Shown here one piece after another: positions 1 to 8,661 of a stretch of DNA of 64,000 nucleotides. Position 1 is the first letter of the stretch. Each line of letters starts with the position of its first letter. Location of the stretch: NCBI GenBank assembly GCA_005239175.1, contig ML241294.1:124001-188000 (forward strand), written 5' to 3'. Under the pieces are notes generated by a model. The model did not search any database. It saw nothing but the letters and a program-made list of their open reading frames with translations, and was not told the DNA's origin. The DNA is from a halophilic archaeon SHRA6. Its GTDB lineage: Archaea > Halobacteriota > Halobacteria > Halobacteriales > Haloferacaceae. A program made the position numbers and the translations under genes.

Positions 1-28
1 CCGCGAGATGACAATTACAACGTCGTGA

Positions 29-2068
29 TCACCACGAGACGTCGAGAAACGCAAACAGAAACGCCCACTGTTCTGCCTGCTCGGTGACGATCATCGACCG
101 CGACTTGCCAGTTCCGTGGCCGGTGTCAGTTCGGACCCGGAGCGCGATCGGATCTTCGCCGGTCGTTTCTGCCTGGAGCCGCGCGGTCATCTTCCGCGCA
201 TGAGCCGGGTGAACGCGCGTATCTCCCTCGGCAGTCGCAATGAGCGTCGCTGGATAGTCAGCCGGTTCGACGTTGTGGTACGGCGAGTACTCCCGCAGGT
301 ATTCGAAGTCGTCGGGGTCATCGGGGTTGCCGTACTCGGTTGTCCAGGAGGCACCCAGCAAGAAGGTGTGGAACCGAAGCATGTCCAAAAGTGGCACCTG
401 ACACAGTACCGCGCCGAACAGATCGGGTCGCTGTGTCATCGCCGCCCCGACCAGGAGGCCGCCGTTTGAGCCACCCGCGATCGCGAGCCGTTCTGAGCGG
501 GTGTACTGGCGATTGATCAGCCCCTCCGCGACCGCGATGAAATCGTCGAAAACGCGCTGTTTATTCTCGCGGCGGCCAGCCTCGTGCCACGGCTCGCCGT
601 ACTCACTGCCGCCTCGGAGCGTCGCAAGCACGTACACGCCGCCCGCCTCGAAGAATGGCACCGCAAACCGGTTGAACGACGGCGTACGGTTGACCCGAAA
701 GCCGCCGTAGCCGCTGAGCAACGTCGGATTGTCTCCGTCGAGAACGAGATCCTCACGATGGACAACGAACGCTGGGATCTCAGTCCCATCAGCGGACGTA
801 AACCACTCTTGCCGAACGCGAAGCTCGACAGAGACGTCGATGTCGATCGATGCAATTTCGGTGGACTCGCCGTCGTTCAGGTCGTGGAGATACACTGTCG
901 AGGGGCGATCGAACCCCTGAATTGTGTACGATATCTCTGAACCCTCATCGTCGCCGAGCACCCCGCCAACACTGCTCAGTTCTGGAACAGTCAGATCGCG
1001 ATCGTGTTCTCCCTCAAAATCGAAGACAGACAGCGTGGAGGCCGCATCGACGTGATAGTGCGCGACGAGTCCCGCGGCAGTTGTCGTGACGCCCCGGAGG
1101 ACACCTTCAGACTCCGAAATCGTCTCTGTTGCCGTCGCTGGATCGATCGGTCCCGCGAGCGCGTCTTCGATCGGCACCGAAAGCAGCCGGGATCGGGGCG
1201 CGTCGTGGTCGGTGAGCAAGTAGAGTCGATCGTTGGCTACGTGTGGGGCAAAGCTGTGTTCAGTGTCGGTGATGACAGGCGAGAGATCAAGCGGGTCGGT
1301 CGCGGGATCGGACGCCGAAAGAGCGTACACCTCCGATCGATCCCATCCCTCTGAAAGAGTCACAATGAGCACGTCGTCGTCTGTCGTGACGCCCGGCCAA
1401 GTTGTCTCACCGACGTCCTCGAGAACGACGCGATCGGTTGCCTGGTCGGTCCCCAGGTGGTGATACAGGACGGACTTTTCGAGTTGGCCGCCATCGTCCG
1501 CGTCGGCGGTGCCGGTTGCGACGTAGTAGAACCCCTCATCGGTCCATGCAAGGCTGTGGGTGCGGCCGGTTTCTTCGAGGCGATCGATCTCGTCACCGGT
1601 TTCGACGTCGATCACGTACACGTCGTAGTTCTCCGTGCCGCCGGGGCTGACCCCGTAGGCGAGCCGATCGCCTGTCTCATCTGGAGCGTACCAATCAACC
1701 GAATCCGTCGCCTGTTCGCCCCACGTGTTGGGATCGACGAGCACGCGTGGATCGGCTCCCGGCGCGTCGCGGACGGCGACGACAGCCTGTTCCATCTCGG
1801 CAAGCCGATACCGCTGGAAGTACCGGTCTTCCACGGGATTCAGCGGCCCGAATTCGTCGATCGACGCCAGCGTCTCGAAGCGCCGTTCGAGTCGATCGCG
1901 AACGGGGTGGTCAAGCACCTGATCGGTGTACTCGTTCTGTGCGTCAGTCCACGCGGCGACAGCTTCGTCCTCGTCGGGATCGGCTTCGAGCCAGCGATAC
2001 GGGTCGGTGATCTCGACGCCGTGGAGTGTTTCGGTGACTGGGCGGCGATCGGTATCCGGCGGATTCAT
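29..2068 (-). CDS. Prolyl oligopeptidase family serine peptidase (S9A)
   Basis: Cytosolic serine peptidase that should cleave short peptides after proline. The N-terminal half is the beta-propeller. The C-terminal half is the alpha/beta-hydrolase domain, with the nucleophile in GGSNGG (Ser about 534 from the chosen start), Asp in AEGDTRVHP and His in DTGHGTGK, so the triad is complete. Length (679 aa) is normal for S9A. I chose the ATG at 2068 (MNPPDTDRRPV...) because PEPs begin close to the conserved DPYRWLE block; an in-frame ATG at 2098 would add ten residues. The gene is alone on the minus strand and ends 28 bases inside the window edge. Family is secure; substrate is inferred. Confidence 0.93.
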   Translation of the reverse strand: MNPPDTDRRPVTETLHGVEITDPYRWLEADPDEDEAVAAWTDAQNEYTDQVLDHPVRDRLERRFETLASIDEFGPLNPVEDRYFQRYRLAEMEQAVVAVRDAPGADPRVLVDPNTWGEQATDSVDWYAPDETGDRLAYGVSPGGTENYDVYVIDVETGDEIDRLEETGRTHSLAWTDEGFYYVATGTADADDGGQLEKSVLYHHLGTDQATDRVVLEDVGETTWPGVTTDDDVLIVTLSEGWDRSEVYALSASDPATDPLDLSPVITDTEHSFAPHVANDRLYLLTDHDAPRSRLLSVPIEDALAGPIDPATATETISESEGVLRGVTTTAAGLVAHYHVDAASTLSVFDFEGEHDRDLTVPELSSVGGVLGDDEGSEISYTIQGFDRPSTVYLHDLNDGESTEIASIDIDVSVELRVRQEWFTSADGTEIPAFVVHREDLVLDGDNPTLLSGYGGFRVNRTPSFNRFAVPFFEAGGVYVLATLRGGSEYGEPWHEAGRRENKQRVFDDFIAVAEGLINRQYTRSERLAIAGGSNGGLLVGAAMTQRPDLFGAVLCQVPLLDMLRFHTFLLGASWTTEYGNPDDPDDFEYLREYSPYHNVEPADYPATLIATAEGDTRVHPAHARKMTARLQAETTGEDPIALRVRTDTGHGTGKSRSMIVTEQAEQWAFLFAFLDVSW

Positions 2069-2226
2069 TACAGACAGATCATCGGGACGATACATCAACG
2101 TCAGGGTCTCGGCGGCTCACGAACGCACAGCCAGACGGGCAACTGCGACTCGTCACGCTATCGCGTACCAATCAGGCAGACAGTCAACACTTCTTTCAGG
2201 ATTGCTCGAATAGGTTTGCTCGAACA

Positions 2227-3516
2227 ATGAGCGTCGCGGGCCGCCTTGCCGAACGATCGGGGTTCGTGCTCGGCTGCCTCCTCGTGTTAGCGTTCGGATT
2301 CGTCTCAGGCGTTCGGTACGAGGAGCTCACACTCGATCTGTTGTTGATTACCGTCCGTGTTGCGATGCTCGATGCCGCCTCTGCGTCGATCGTGTTCTCG
2401 GGGTTCGTCGTCTTGAGCGGTGGGCTGTTGTTCCGAGAGATCCGGCGCGATCGGTCCGCAGATCCGACCCGTGAGGACGGCCCACCGATTACCGCAATCG
2501 TCCCAGTGTACAAAGACGGCGACGTGCTCTCTCGAAGTGTGGAGAGTCTTATCGACTCTACGTACCGGGACCTGTCGATCGTCGTTGTCGGCGAACCGGA
2601 TGACGACGAGACGATGGCGGTCGCCGAAGAGTACGCCGATCGCTACGACAGCGTCATCGCGTACACGAACCGATACCCCGGTTCGAAGGCCGGGGCAATC
2701 CAGACAGCAGTCGAGCGGTCGGAGGCCGCCGCGTTCGCGATCTTCGACGCTGATGAGGTCGTCGATCCGTCGTTCATCGCTGCGGGCGCGTATGCGGTGT
2801 TCGATGATGGGTACGGCGTGTTTCAGGGGCGGCGAATCCCTGAGCCGACAGGACTCGTTGAGACGCTGGCGTACTGTGAGCGGGCGGCGTTTCACGCGAG
2901 CTACAAACTCATCGAGCCGACCGGATTCTACAACTGTCGGAGCTCGTCGACGATCGTCTCCCGAGACGCCTACGAGATGGTCGGCGGCTACGACGACCTG
3001 CTCACCGAGGATCTCGCGTTCGCTCACAAGTGTTTCCGCCACGGGGTCGACGTGAACCAGTCGCGGAACCACACGAACCTGATGGAAGCCCCGCACTCGC
3101 TATCGGACTTCTGGGGCCAGCGAAAACGGTGGCGAACCGGGCAGGTCGAGGTGCTTCACGAGACGATCCGCGGAACGCTCACCGGCGGCACCCGCAGGCG
3201 GCGGCTGCTCTCGTTCGGCCGGCTGGCGTCGAGCCTCGTTGGTAGCCTGTTCACGCTCGTAATCGTCTCGAAGCTGCTCGTGTTGATCCTCGCCGGCGCA
3301 GAGACGTTCTTTTTGCTGCCGGCGGCCGCGATCGTGCTCACGATGGCCGCGATCGCACTCGTCGACTATCGGGCGGGCCAGATACGGTACCCGCCGGGTG
3401 TCATTTTCTCACCGCTCGTGTACCCGGTGTTCGGGCTGTTGACCGTCAAATCCGCGCTCACATACGCGCTGAGTTGGGACGGCTCGTGGTACCACGTCGA
3501 GAAGACAGGCGCGTAG
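2227..3516 (+). CDS. Membrane-anchored family 2 glycosyltransferase
   Basis: A 429-aa inverting GT2 enzyme. An N-terminal membrane region (about residues 11-70) precedes the GT-A domain, which starts at PPITAIVPVY (about 86). The metal-binding DxD is DAD at about 174-176, the catalytic-base region is TED at about 260-262, and the acceptor motif is QRKRW at about 298-302. Two to three hydrophobic helices follow (about 325-410). This layout matches cellulose/hyaluronan-synthase-like processive transferases that work at the inner membrane face. Donor and product are unknown. Haloarchaeal relatives make surface glycans or exopolysaccharide. The ATG at 2227 follows a 158-bp gap from the divergent peptidase gene. 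Confidence 0.88.
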   Translation: MSVAGRLAERSGFVLGCLLVLAFGFVSGVRYEELTLDLLLITVRVAMLDAASASIVFSGFVVLSGGLLFREIRRDRSADPTREDGPPITAIVPVYKDGDVLSRSVESLIDSTYRDLSIVVVGEPDDDETMAVAEEYADRYDSVIAYTNRYPGSKAGAIQTAVERSEAAAFAIFDADEVVDPSFIAAGAYAVFDDGYGVFQGRRIPEPTGLVETLAYCERAAFHASYKLIEPTGFYNCRSSSTIVSRDAYEMVGGYDDLLTEDLAFAHKCFRHGVDVNQSRNHTNLMEAPHSLSDFWGQRKRWRTGQVEVLHETIRGTLTGGTRRRRLLSFGRLASSLVGSLFTLVIVSKLLVLILAGAETFFLLPAAAIVLTMAAIALVDYRAGQIRYPPGVIFSPLVYPVFGLLTVKSALTYALSWDGSWYHVEKTGA

Positions 3517-3600
3517 CGATCGCTCAGGGCCGGGCGCATAATTCGATCGCCATCGCTTCGATCACTCAGGGCACTGGAGCGTACTTCGATCGCCACCGCT
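3516..3600. repeat. Two-unit tandem repeat (about 43 bp) after the glycosyltransferase
   Basis: Two imperfect copies: about 3516-3557 and 3558-3600. Both share a CGATCrCTCAGGGC block and end in TCGATCGCCAyCGCT. The array starts at the stop codon of the glycosyltransferase and fills most of the gap to the next gene. Function unknown. Confidence 0.7.
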
Positions 3601-3626
3601 TTGATCGCCCACGCGGACCCTCAGGT

Positions 3627-4355
3627 ATGGCTCATGCACGTACCGACGAGGACCTTCCCGATCGGGCACCGCTGCCGCGGTGGCTCGCGCCGGTGCCGCG
3701 GACGCTCGAAGATCTCGGATTGCGGCTCGTCTGGCTCGTCGTCGCGATCAACCTCGCGGGCACGGCGTTCGGCTTTTGGTACTACCGGTTCCAGTTCACT
3801 GACACGCCGGTGAGTATGTGGATTTTCGTGCCCGACAGCCCGATGGCGACGCTCCTGGCGGCGATCGCGTTCGGGCTGTGGGCGATCGGCCGGCAAAACG
3901 ACTACGTGTCGGCACTCGCGTTTTTCGGGAACATCAAACTTGGATTGTGGACTCCGTGGGTGCTTGCAGCCTTCTTTGACGCCTTCTATGGGATCAACGG
4001 GCCGGTGATGTACGCGTTCTTGTTCGTGAGCCACCTCGGAATGGTCGTCCAGGCGTTCGTCCTCCATCGGATCACTGACTTCCCGGTGAAAGCCGTCGCC
4101 GTCGCGCTGGCGTGGTACACGATCGATCTTACCGTCGATTATTTCCTGCCGATCGTCGGCCGAACAGATCCCTTCGGGTATCTTCCGGTCCTGCCACATC
4201 ACACCCGGATTCCAGTGCGATACAGTACAGAAATCGTCGCCGGCGCGAACGCGTTTCAGATCGCGGCGTGGGGGGCGGTGTTGTTGACGATCGCACCGCT
4301 GTTTTTTGCGCTTGCGACGCGGGTCAAGACGATCGAATCACAGCGGACTCTGTGA
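3627..4355 (+). CDS. DUF1405 family integral membrane protein
   Basis: A 242-aa protein with about six hydrophobic segments and the DUF1405 signatures GFWYYRFQ (near residue 50), FGNIKLGLWTPWVL and DYFLPIVGRTDPFG. The family is widespread in haloarchaea and Firmicutes (YpjA-like) and its role is unknown. The start at ATG 3627 puts a short charged N-terminus before the first helix; the frame stays open upstream but only through the tandem repeat. It lies 110 bp after the glycosyltransferase on the same strand, which may or may not mean cotranscription. Confidence 0.85.
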   Translation: MAHARTDEDLPDRAPLPRWLAPVPRTLEDLGLRLVWLVVAINLAGTAFGFWYYRFQFTDTPVSMWIFVPDSPMATLLAAIAFGLWAIGRQNDYVSALAFFGNIKLGLWTPWVLAAFFDAFYGINGPVMYAFLFVSHLGMVVQAFVLHRITDFPVKAVAVALAWYTIDLTVDYFLPIVGRTDPFGYLPVLPHHTRIPVRYSTEIVAGANAFQIAAWGAVLLTIAPLFFALATRVKTIESQRTL

Positions 4356-4511
4356 GACCGGGATACAGAGGAAGATTTTTTACACAATTTTATTCAAAGT
4401 TGGATTCGAGAAAATACGATACAAAAAATATAGCCATTCAATAAATTCAGATTTGTTTATACAAGATATCAAAGAGATATCTATTTGTATATACATTATT
4501 AATTGTGAAGT
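4356..4511 (+). promoter_or_regulatory. AT-rich promoter region of the HTH/DICT gene pair
   Basis: About 150 bases far richer in A+T than the surroundings, with several TATA-like stretches (TTTATACAAG near 4456, TTGTATATAC near 4485) and a short inverted repeat around 4463-4481 (AGATAT...ATATCT). It sits directly upstream of an ATG at 4512, so this is the likely control region, possibly with more than one promoter. Confidence 0.6.
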
Positions 4512-4907
4512 ATGAAGGGGGCAAAAGAAGGATCAAATCAAACCGGTCAGTCAATCTCGGGAGATCTTCCCCCAATATTAGCTGATGATGAGTTCTATCA
4601 GGCACTCGCATCAAAACACCGCCGGCGTGTGCTTCATTACCTATCCGAAGTAGAGCGCGCCACCGTCGAGGAGCTCGCTACCGTCCTCAGCGGCTGGGAA
4701 GCCACCGAAACTGGGACGATGCAACTGCCAGCAGATCGAGAACAGATCCAGCTTGCACTGGTGCACAACCACCTGCCGCGACTCGCCGATGCAGGACTGA
4801 TAGTGTATGAGTCACATACGGCACCGGTTCAGCTCGAATCGCTTCATCCGCGAGTTATGGAGATCATTCGTCAAAGTGTCGAGGCCGAACAGCCGGATGA
4901 TTCGTAG
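4512..4907 (+). CDS. Winged-helix regulator, DUF7344-type
   Basis: A 131-aa haloarchaeal DNA-binding protein. The core runs from LADDEFYQALASKHRRRVLHYL (about residue 24) through the recognition region to LPRLADAGLIVYESHTAPVQL, the layout of DUF7344/ArsR-like winged helices. The gene ends two bases before the next start, so the two are cotranscribed. In haloarchaea this domain is often paired with a DICT sensor or a Bat-type regulator. Target genes are unknown; autoregulation from the AT-rich upstream region is an inference. Confidence 0.85.
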   Translation: MKGAKEGSNQTGQSISGDLPPILADDEFYQALASKHRRRVLHYLSEVERATVEELATVLSGWEATETGTMQLPADREQIQLALVHNHLPRLADAGLIVYESHTAPVQLESLHPRVMEIIRQSVEAEQPDDS

Positions 4908-4909
4908 AC

Positions 4910-5611
4910 ATGCTCGATTCACTACTTTCGGATCTGCGTGGCCAAAAGCAGCGGTGTACGGTCTACCGGAGTGGCGAGCCAACTGAAATCGAACGCTGGC
5001 TTGCGACCCACGGCGTGGCCATCGAATCTCGATCGATGCCACCAGGTGGGCCAGATCCGTTCATCGAACTCGAAACCGATGGCGAATTAGTGGGTATCAT
5101 CGGAATCGAAGCGCTCGAAGCGCTGATCGAACCGCCGATCAGGAGGCCTGGCGAAAGAGCCGAGATCGCAGAAGGGTACCGAGTGCTCTTTGAGATGCTT
5201 GAGAAGACCGTATTCACTGGGATGAGTCGCCGGGACTTCCTCGCGGTCAGTCGAGAAATCGAAGATCGCGCCTTTCGTGTCGGGAGCGGGTGCCTGCAGG
5301 TTGCCTTCCAGACGCTCTCGACGATGAAATCGCAAACATCAGTGTACCGAACGCTTGCAACAGAAACAGATCTCGATATCCACGTCTACGCTGTCGAAGA
5401 CTGGACCCCACCGGCGATTAGCGGGATCACGTATCATACTGAGGCGGCCGAACGGTTCGAACCTTACTGGGCACTGGCATACGATGGCGGGCCTGATGAG
5501 ACGCAGGCGTGTGGGTTACTTGCCAAGCAACACTCCGACGAATACACAGGATTCTGGACGAACGATGCAGCACATGTCGAAGAAATCGGAACCGCACTGA
5601 GTAGTGCTTAA
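4910..5611 (+). CDS. DICT sensory domain protein
   Basis: A 233-aa soluble protein ending in a DICT-type sensory domain: an alpha-helical section (about 85-140, with EMLEKTVFTGMSRRDFLAVSREIEDRA) and the C-terminal alpha/beta part (RVGSGCLQVAFQTLSTMKSQTSVYRTLA onwards). DICT domains are associated with light- or small-molecule-responsive signalling in haloarchaea. The start is two bases after the stop of the winged-helix gene, implying that sensor and regulator work together. No ligand can be assigned. Confidence 0.82.
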   Translation: MLDSLLSDLRGQKQRCTVYRSGEPTEIERWLATHGVAIESRSMPPGGPDPFIELETDGELVGIIGIEALEALIEPPIRRPGERAEIAEGYRVLFEMLEKTVFTGMSRRDFLAVSREIEDRAFRVGSGCLQVAFQTLSTMKSQTSVYRTLATETDLDIHVYAVEDWTPPAISGITYHTEAAERFEPYWALAYDGGPDETQACGLLAKQHSDEYTGFWTNDAAHVEEIGTALSSA

Positions 5612-5679
5612 TTCGTCTCCGAGTGTCAGTGCACTCTGACGTGACCTTGTTATTGTCGTATCCTCTAAATGGGGCTGTA

Positions 5680-6384
5680 CTACGATTCGTCCTCGTAGGA
5701 GACCTCAGTGCCTCGTGCGACCGGCTGCAGGAGGTACCGATCGGTCTGGCCGCGACGGACCGGCGTGAAGTCACCGGTGAAGGAGGTCGTTTGCTCCTCA
5801 CGGATCTCGAAGGGCATCTTGAACTGCAGCGGCGCGTTCCCAGGTGTGTCCACCTCGGCTGACTCGCCGTCCGAGAGCGTCCCGTCGACGTTGGAGACGT
5901 CCAGTTGGAGGAACTGGTATTCGCCGGTCTCGATCTCTCGTTCGTCGATCAGATCGGTTTCGCCGTCCTGTAGCTCGACGAGATCGGCCTCCTGTGACTC
6001 GTCGAACTCGAAGTATTGCCGATCGTCGCTCTCGTCGACATCGGCCTCGTCGGTTTCGTTTGTGGTTGTGTTCTCCTCGCTGTCCGTCGTGTTCTCTTCG
6101 CTATCTGTCGTGTTCTCTTCGCTCGTCTCGTTTTCGTCGTTTTCGTCGTTTTCGTCGTCTGTCTCATCTGATGCGGGCTTGATCCAGATGCCGTCGATCG
6201 TGACGATACACGACTCGAAGTCCGAGATATCGCCGGGTTGGTCGGTGACCCGCGTCGCGAGCGTGCCGGTCGCTGCCTGTGCGCCCGAACAGCCCGCCAA
6301 GGCCGTTGTGCCGATCGCTGCGATGCCTGCCGTTTTGAGATACGTTCGCCTGTCAAGTTTCGATGAGTCTGTAAATCGTGTCAT
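5680..6384 (-). CDS. Tat-exported lipoprotein with DUF4382 domain
   Basis: A 234-aa exported protein. The N-terminus carries a twin-arginine signal (DRRTYLKTAG) with a lipobox ending LAGC, so it should be lipid-anchored outside the cell. A DUF4382-like segment (ATRVTDQPGDISDFESCIVTIDGIWIKP) follows. It is interrupted by a low-complexity Asp/Glu/Asn/Thr stretch containing three near-identical EENTTDS-type copies (repeated DNA about 6060-6125). After it comes YQFLQLDVSNVDGTL. I chose ATG 6384 because it places the Tat motif 16 residues in; the frame stays open upstream without a plausible start. Function unknown; the repeat length could vary between strains. Confidence 0.87.
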   Translation of the reverse strand: MTRFTDSSKLDRRTYLKTAGIAAIGTTALAGCSGAQAATGTLATRVTDQPGDISDFESCIVTIDGIWIKPASDETDDENDENDENETSEENTTDSEENTTDSEENTTTNETDEADVDESDDRQYFEFDESQEADLVELQDGETDLIDEREIETGEYQFLQLDVSNVDGTLSDGESAEVDTPGNAPLQFKMPFEIREEQTTSFTGDFTPVRRGQTDRYLLQPVARGTEVSYEDES

Positions 6385-6457
6385 AGTAGTTGCTGTGTTT
6401 GAGGTACGGTGTTGCGTGTAATTGGTGCTCAATTCTGGATTCAAACTGGGATCTTCC

Positions 6458-6727
6458 CTACGGAGCCCCAGCGTCCGATGGCCGGAGGTCGCGGAGTGAT
6501 TCGCCGAGGTTCTCGATCGATCCGTCGAGGAACGAGTCGATCGTCTCGTGGATGTTACCGACGAAATCCGGGACCGGGCCGGGGAGGCCGCCGTCTGGAC
6601 CGATCGAACCGGGACCAGTTCCATCCGCTGCGGGCGTACCATCCGGAGCTGCGGCTCCGACAGCCGCCGTTGCGGCGAGCGCTACTGTCAGTCCGATCGT
6701 GATCGCAAGGATCGTTCGTGTGTTCAT
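6458..6727 (-). CDS. Small secreted protein, uncharacterised
   Basis: An 89-aa product starting at ATG 6727 with a clear Sec-type signal (MNTRTILAITIGLTVALAA, cleavage near AVGAAAPDG). The mature part is rich in Gly/Pro/Asp and ends in a short amphipathic helix (VGNIHETIDSFLDGSIENLGESLRDL). I recognise no domain. It lies 73 bp upstream of the DUF4382 lipoprotein on the same strand and may be cotranscribed with it. Confidence 0.65.
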   Translation of the reverse strand: MNTRTILAITIGLTVALAATAAVGAAAPDGTPAADGTGPGSIGPDGGLPGPVPDFVGNIHETIDSFLDGSIENLGESLRDLRPSDAGAP

Positions 6728-7124
6728 TGCATTTGGGTCGTTGGCTGCGATCGGGATAAGATACCCAGACCGTCCATCCGAATTTACCCCGATTGTCGCC
6801 GATTGACGGACGGTTGGACTGAGTATCACCCGTTTTGTGTGGCGATTCGGGCCGATCGGCCTCCCAGCCGTTGAAACAACAGGTTCGCGGATTGAACGCA
6901 GACCCTTCGCCAATTGAGTGCAGGGCGCTCACCGATCGCTCGTTGATTGAACGCAGACCGTTCGCCGATCGAACGCAGACCGTTCGCCGTTCGTTTCTGG
7001 AACGTTTGCAGATCGATCGTGAGTCGATTGCCGAAGTGAGTCAGGTTCAGCGGTCAGCGGGTACATAAAACACCCCGCATATGTGGGGCGTGTGTTTGGG
7101 TCGATCGAGAGCCGTTCAATATAT
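6728..7124. other. Intergenic region between divergent genes
   Basis: About 400 bases with no convincing gene. It holds the promoters of the leftward secreted-protein gene and the rightward HTH gene (a TATA-like TACATAAAA at 7062-7070) and the 22-bp tandem repeat listed separately. Confidence 0.6.
6890..6988. repeat. 22-bp tandem repeat array in a divergent promoter region
   Basis: Three clear copies of a 22-bp unit of the form GATyGAACGCAGACC + sTTCGCC at 6890-6911, 6945-6966 and 6967-6988. Degenerate copies fill the space between the first two. The last two are head-to-tail with one base change. Confidence 0.85.
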
Positions 7125-7511
7125 ATGCAACAGTCAAGTGACGGACCGTCATTTGCAGACGACGGCACACGCGAGCCAGACGCGAACACGCAGGCTGTGT
7201 TCGAGGCGCTTGCGGACCCCGACTGCCGGATGATTGTCGGCGCGGCAACAGAGCCGATGACTGCTGGCGAACTCGCCGAAGCCTGTGAGATCCCGTTGTC
7301 AACGACATATCGCAAGATCGATCGACTGGCGGCGACCCCGCTGCTCGAAGAGCGCACACGCCTCGACATGGAGGGCAACCACAGTGCTGAGTACGTCTCC
7401 CGTGTCGAGGACGTGAGCGTCTGTTTCGAGTCGATCGGCGCTGCCATCGAGGTCACCGGGCCGGAGGATGAGGCGACGGTCTCGATTCCGCGTCGAGTCT
7501 CGGCGGACTGA
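7125..7511 (+). CDS. HTH transcriptional regulator (ArsR/TrmB-like winged helix)
   Basis: A 128-aa protein from ATG 7125. A helix-turn-helix is visible at about residues 35-75 (FEALADPDCRMIVGAA, MTAGELAEACEIPLSTTYRKIDRLAATPLLEE), the pattern of haloarchaeal winged-helix regulators that act as small dimers. The C-terminal half (EYVSRVEDVSVCFESIGAAIEV) probably dimerises. An in-frame GTG at 7083 would add 14 residues. It is transcribed away from the repeat array; whether it binds there is only a guess. Confidence 0.8.
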   Translation: MQQSSDGPSFADDGTREPDANTQAVFEALADPDCRMIVGAATEPMTAGELAEACEIPLSTTYRKIDRLAATPLLEERTRLDMEGNHSAEYVSRVEDVSVCFESIGAAIEVTGPEDEATVSIPRRVSAD

Positions 7512-7589
7512 ATACTGGTCTCGCGCTGTCTCTCCGTGATTCGATCGCGCCGTGACATACACTAAGTGTCCTGCGCACCCAGCGATCGT

Positions 7590-8645
7590 ATGGCAACGTA
7601 CGATCACGTCCGAACCCTGCCGATCGAGATTACGCGGGTCGAACGATCGACGCGAACTGCTGAGACCACGAGCGACTTCACCCGCTGGACGACCGTTTTC
7701 GAACTGCATGGCCCTGAGACAGTCGGCCGCGGCGAAGACGTGACGTACGATACGGTCGATCACGAAGCGCTCGCAGACGCCCCTGACGACGTATTTGACT
7801 GGCTGGAGGGCACGTGGACGGTTGATTCGCTCTCGGAAGCCGTCGGCGATCGCGACCTGTTTCCCACCAGCGGCCCCGAGCGTCCAGATTCCAGACACTA
7901 CCGCCGGTGGGGTATCGAGAGTGCGGCGCTGGATCTTGCGCTCAAGCAGGCCGAAACAAACCTCGCAGCTGCGGTTGGACGCTCGTACGATCCGGTTCGG
8001 TTCGTAACCAGCCTCCGCGTCGAGGATGCTACCGCAATCGACCGGCTCCGCACTGTCCGCGAGCAGGTACCAGATATCGGATTCAAGCTTGACCCAACGC
8101 CTGCGTGGGATGACGAACTGACAGAAGCAATCGCGGCGATCGGCGGCGTCGACATCCTCGATTTGAAGGGATGGTACGAGGGGACGGAGGTAGATCAAGA
8201 ACCCGACCCCGAGCTGTATGAGCGAGTGTGTGCGGCGTTTCCCGATGCGATCGTCGAGGACGCGGCGTTTCTGCCCGAAACCGAGTCGCTGCTTTCGGCC
8301 GAGCGCGATCGGCTCTCGTTTGACTATCCGATCACGAGTGCGGCGGACATCGCCGACATGCCGATCGATCCCGAGTGGCTCAACATCAAACCCTCTCGGT
8401 TCGGCTCGATCGAGTCACTCTTCGAGGCGATCGACCACTGTAAAGAAAACGAAATTTCGATGTACGGCGGCGGCCAGTTCGAACTCGACGTTGGTCGCGA
8501 GCAGATCCAGGCACTCGCGTCAGTGTGGTACCCTGAGACGCCAAATGACGTTGCGCCCGGTGCGTACAACGACCCAACGAGCGAGGAACCGTTGCCGCCG
8601 AGCCCGTTGGTGCCGAGCGATCGGCCGATTGGGTTCGGGCTGTGA
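7590..8645 (+). CDS. Enolase-superfamily-like protein
   Basis: A 351-aa protein resembling the barrel domain of the mandelate racemase/enolase superfamily: WGIESAALDLALKQA (about 105), RVEDATAIDRLRTVREQVPDIGFKLDPTPAWDDELTEAIAAIGGVDILDLKGWYEG (strand spacing like the metal-binding region), and late strands with LNIKPSRFGSIESLFEAIDHCKENEISMYGGGQFELDVGR. The full set of carboxylate ligands of classical enolases is not obvious, so activity is unproven. The start at ATG 7590 is preferred because upstream sequence looks non-coding. Haloarchaeal copies are usually annotated simply as enolase-like. Confidence 0.75.
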   Translation: MATYDHVRTLPIEITRVERSTRTAETTSDFTRWTTVFELHGPETVGRGEDVTYDTVDHEALADAPDDVFDWLEGTWTVDSLSEAVGDRDLFPTSGPERPDSRHYRRWGIESAALDLALKQAETNLAAAVGRSYDPVRFVTSLRVEDATAIDRLRTVREQVPDIGFKLDPTPAWDDELTEAIAAIGGVDILDLKGWYEGTEVDQEPDPELYERVCAAFPDAIVEDAAFLPETESLLSAERDRLSFDYPITSAADIADMPIDPEWLNIKPSRFGSIESLFEAIDHCKENEISMYGGGQFELDVGREQIQALASVWYPETPNDVAPGAYNDPTSEEPLPPSPLVPSDRPIGFGL

Positions 8646-8661
8646 CCGACGAGTGTGCGGA

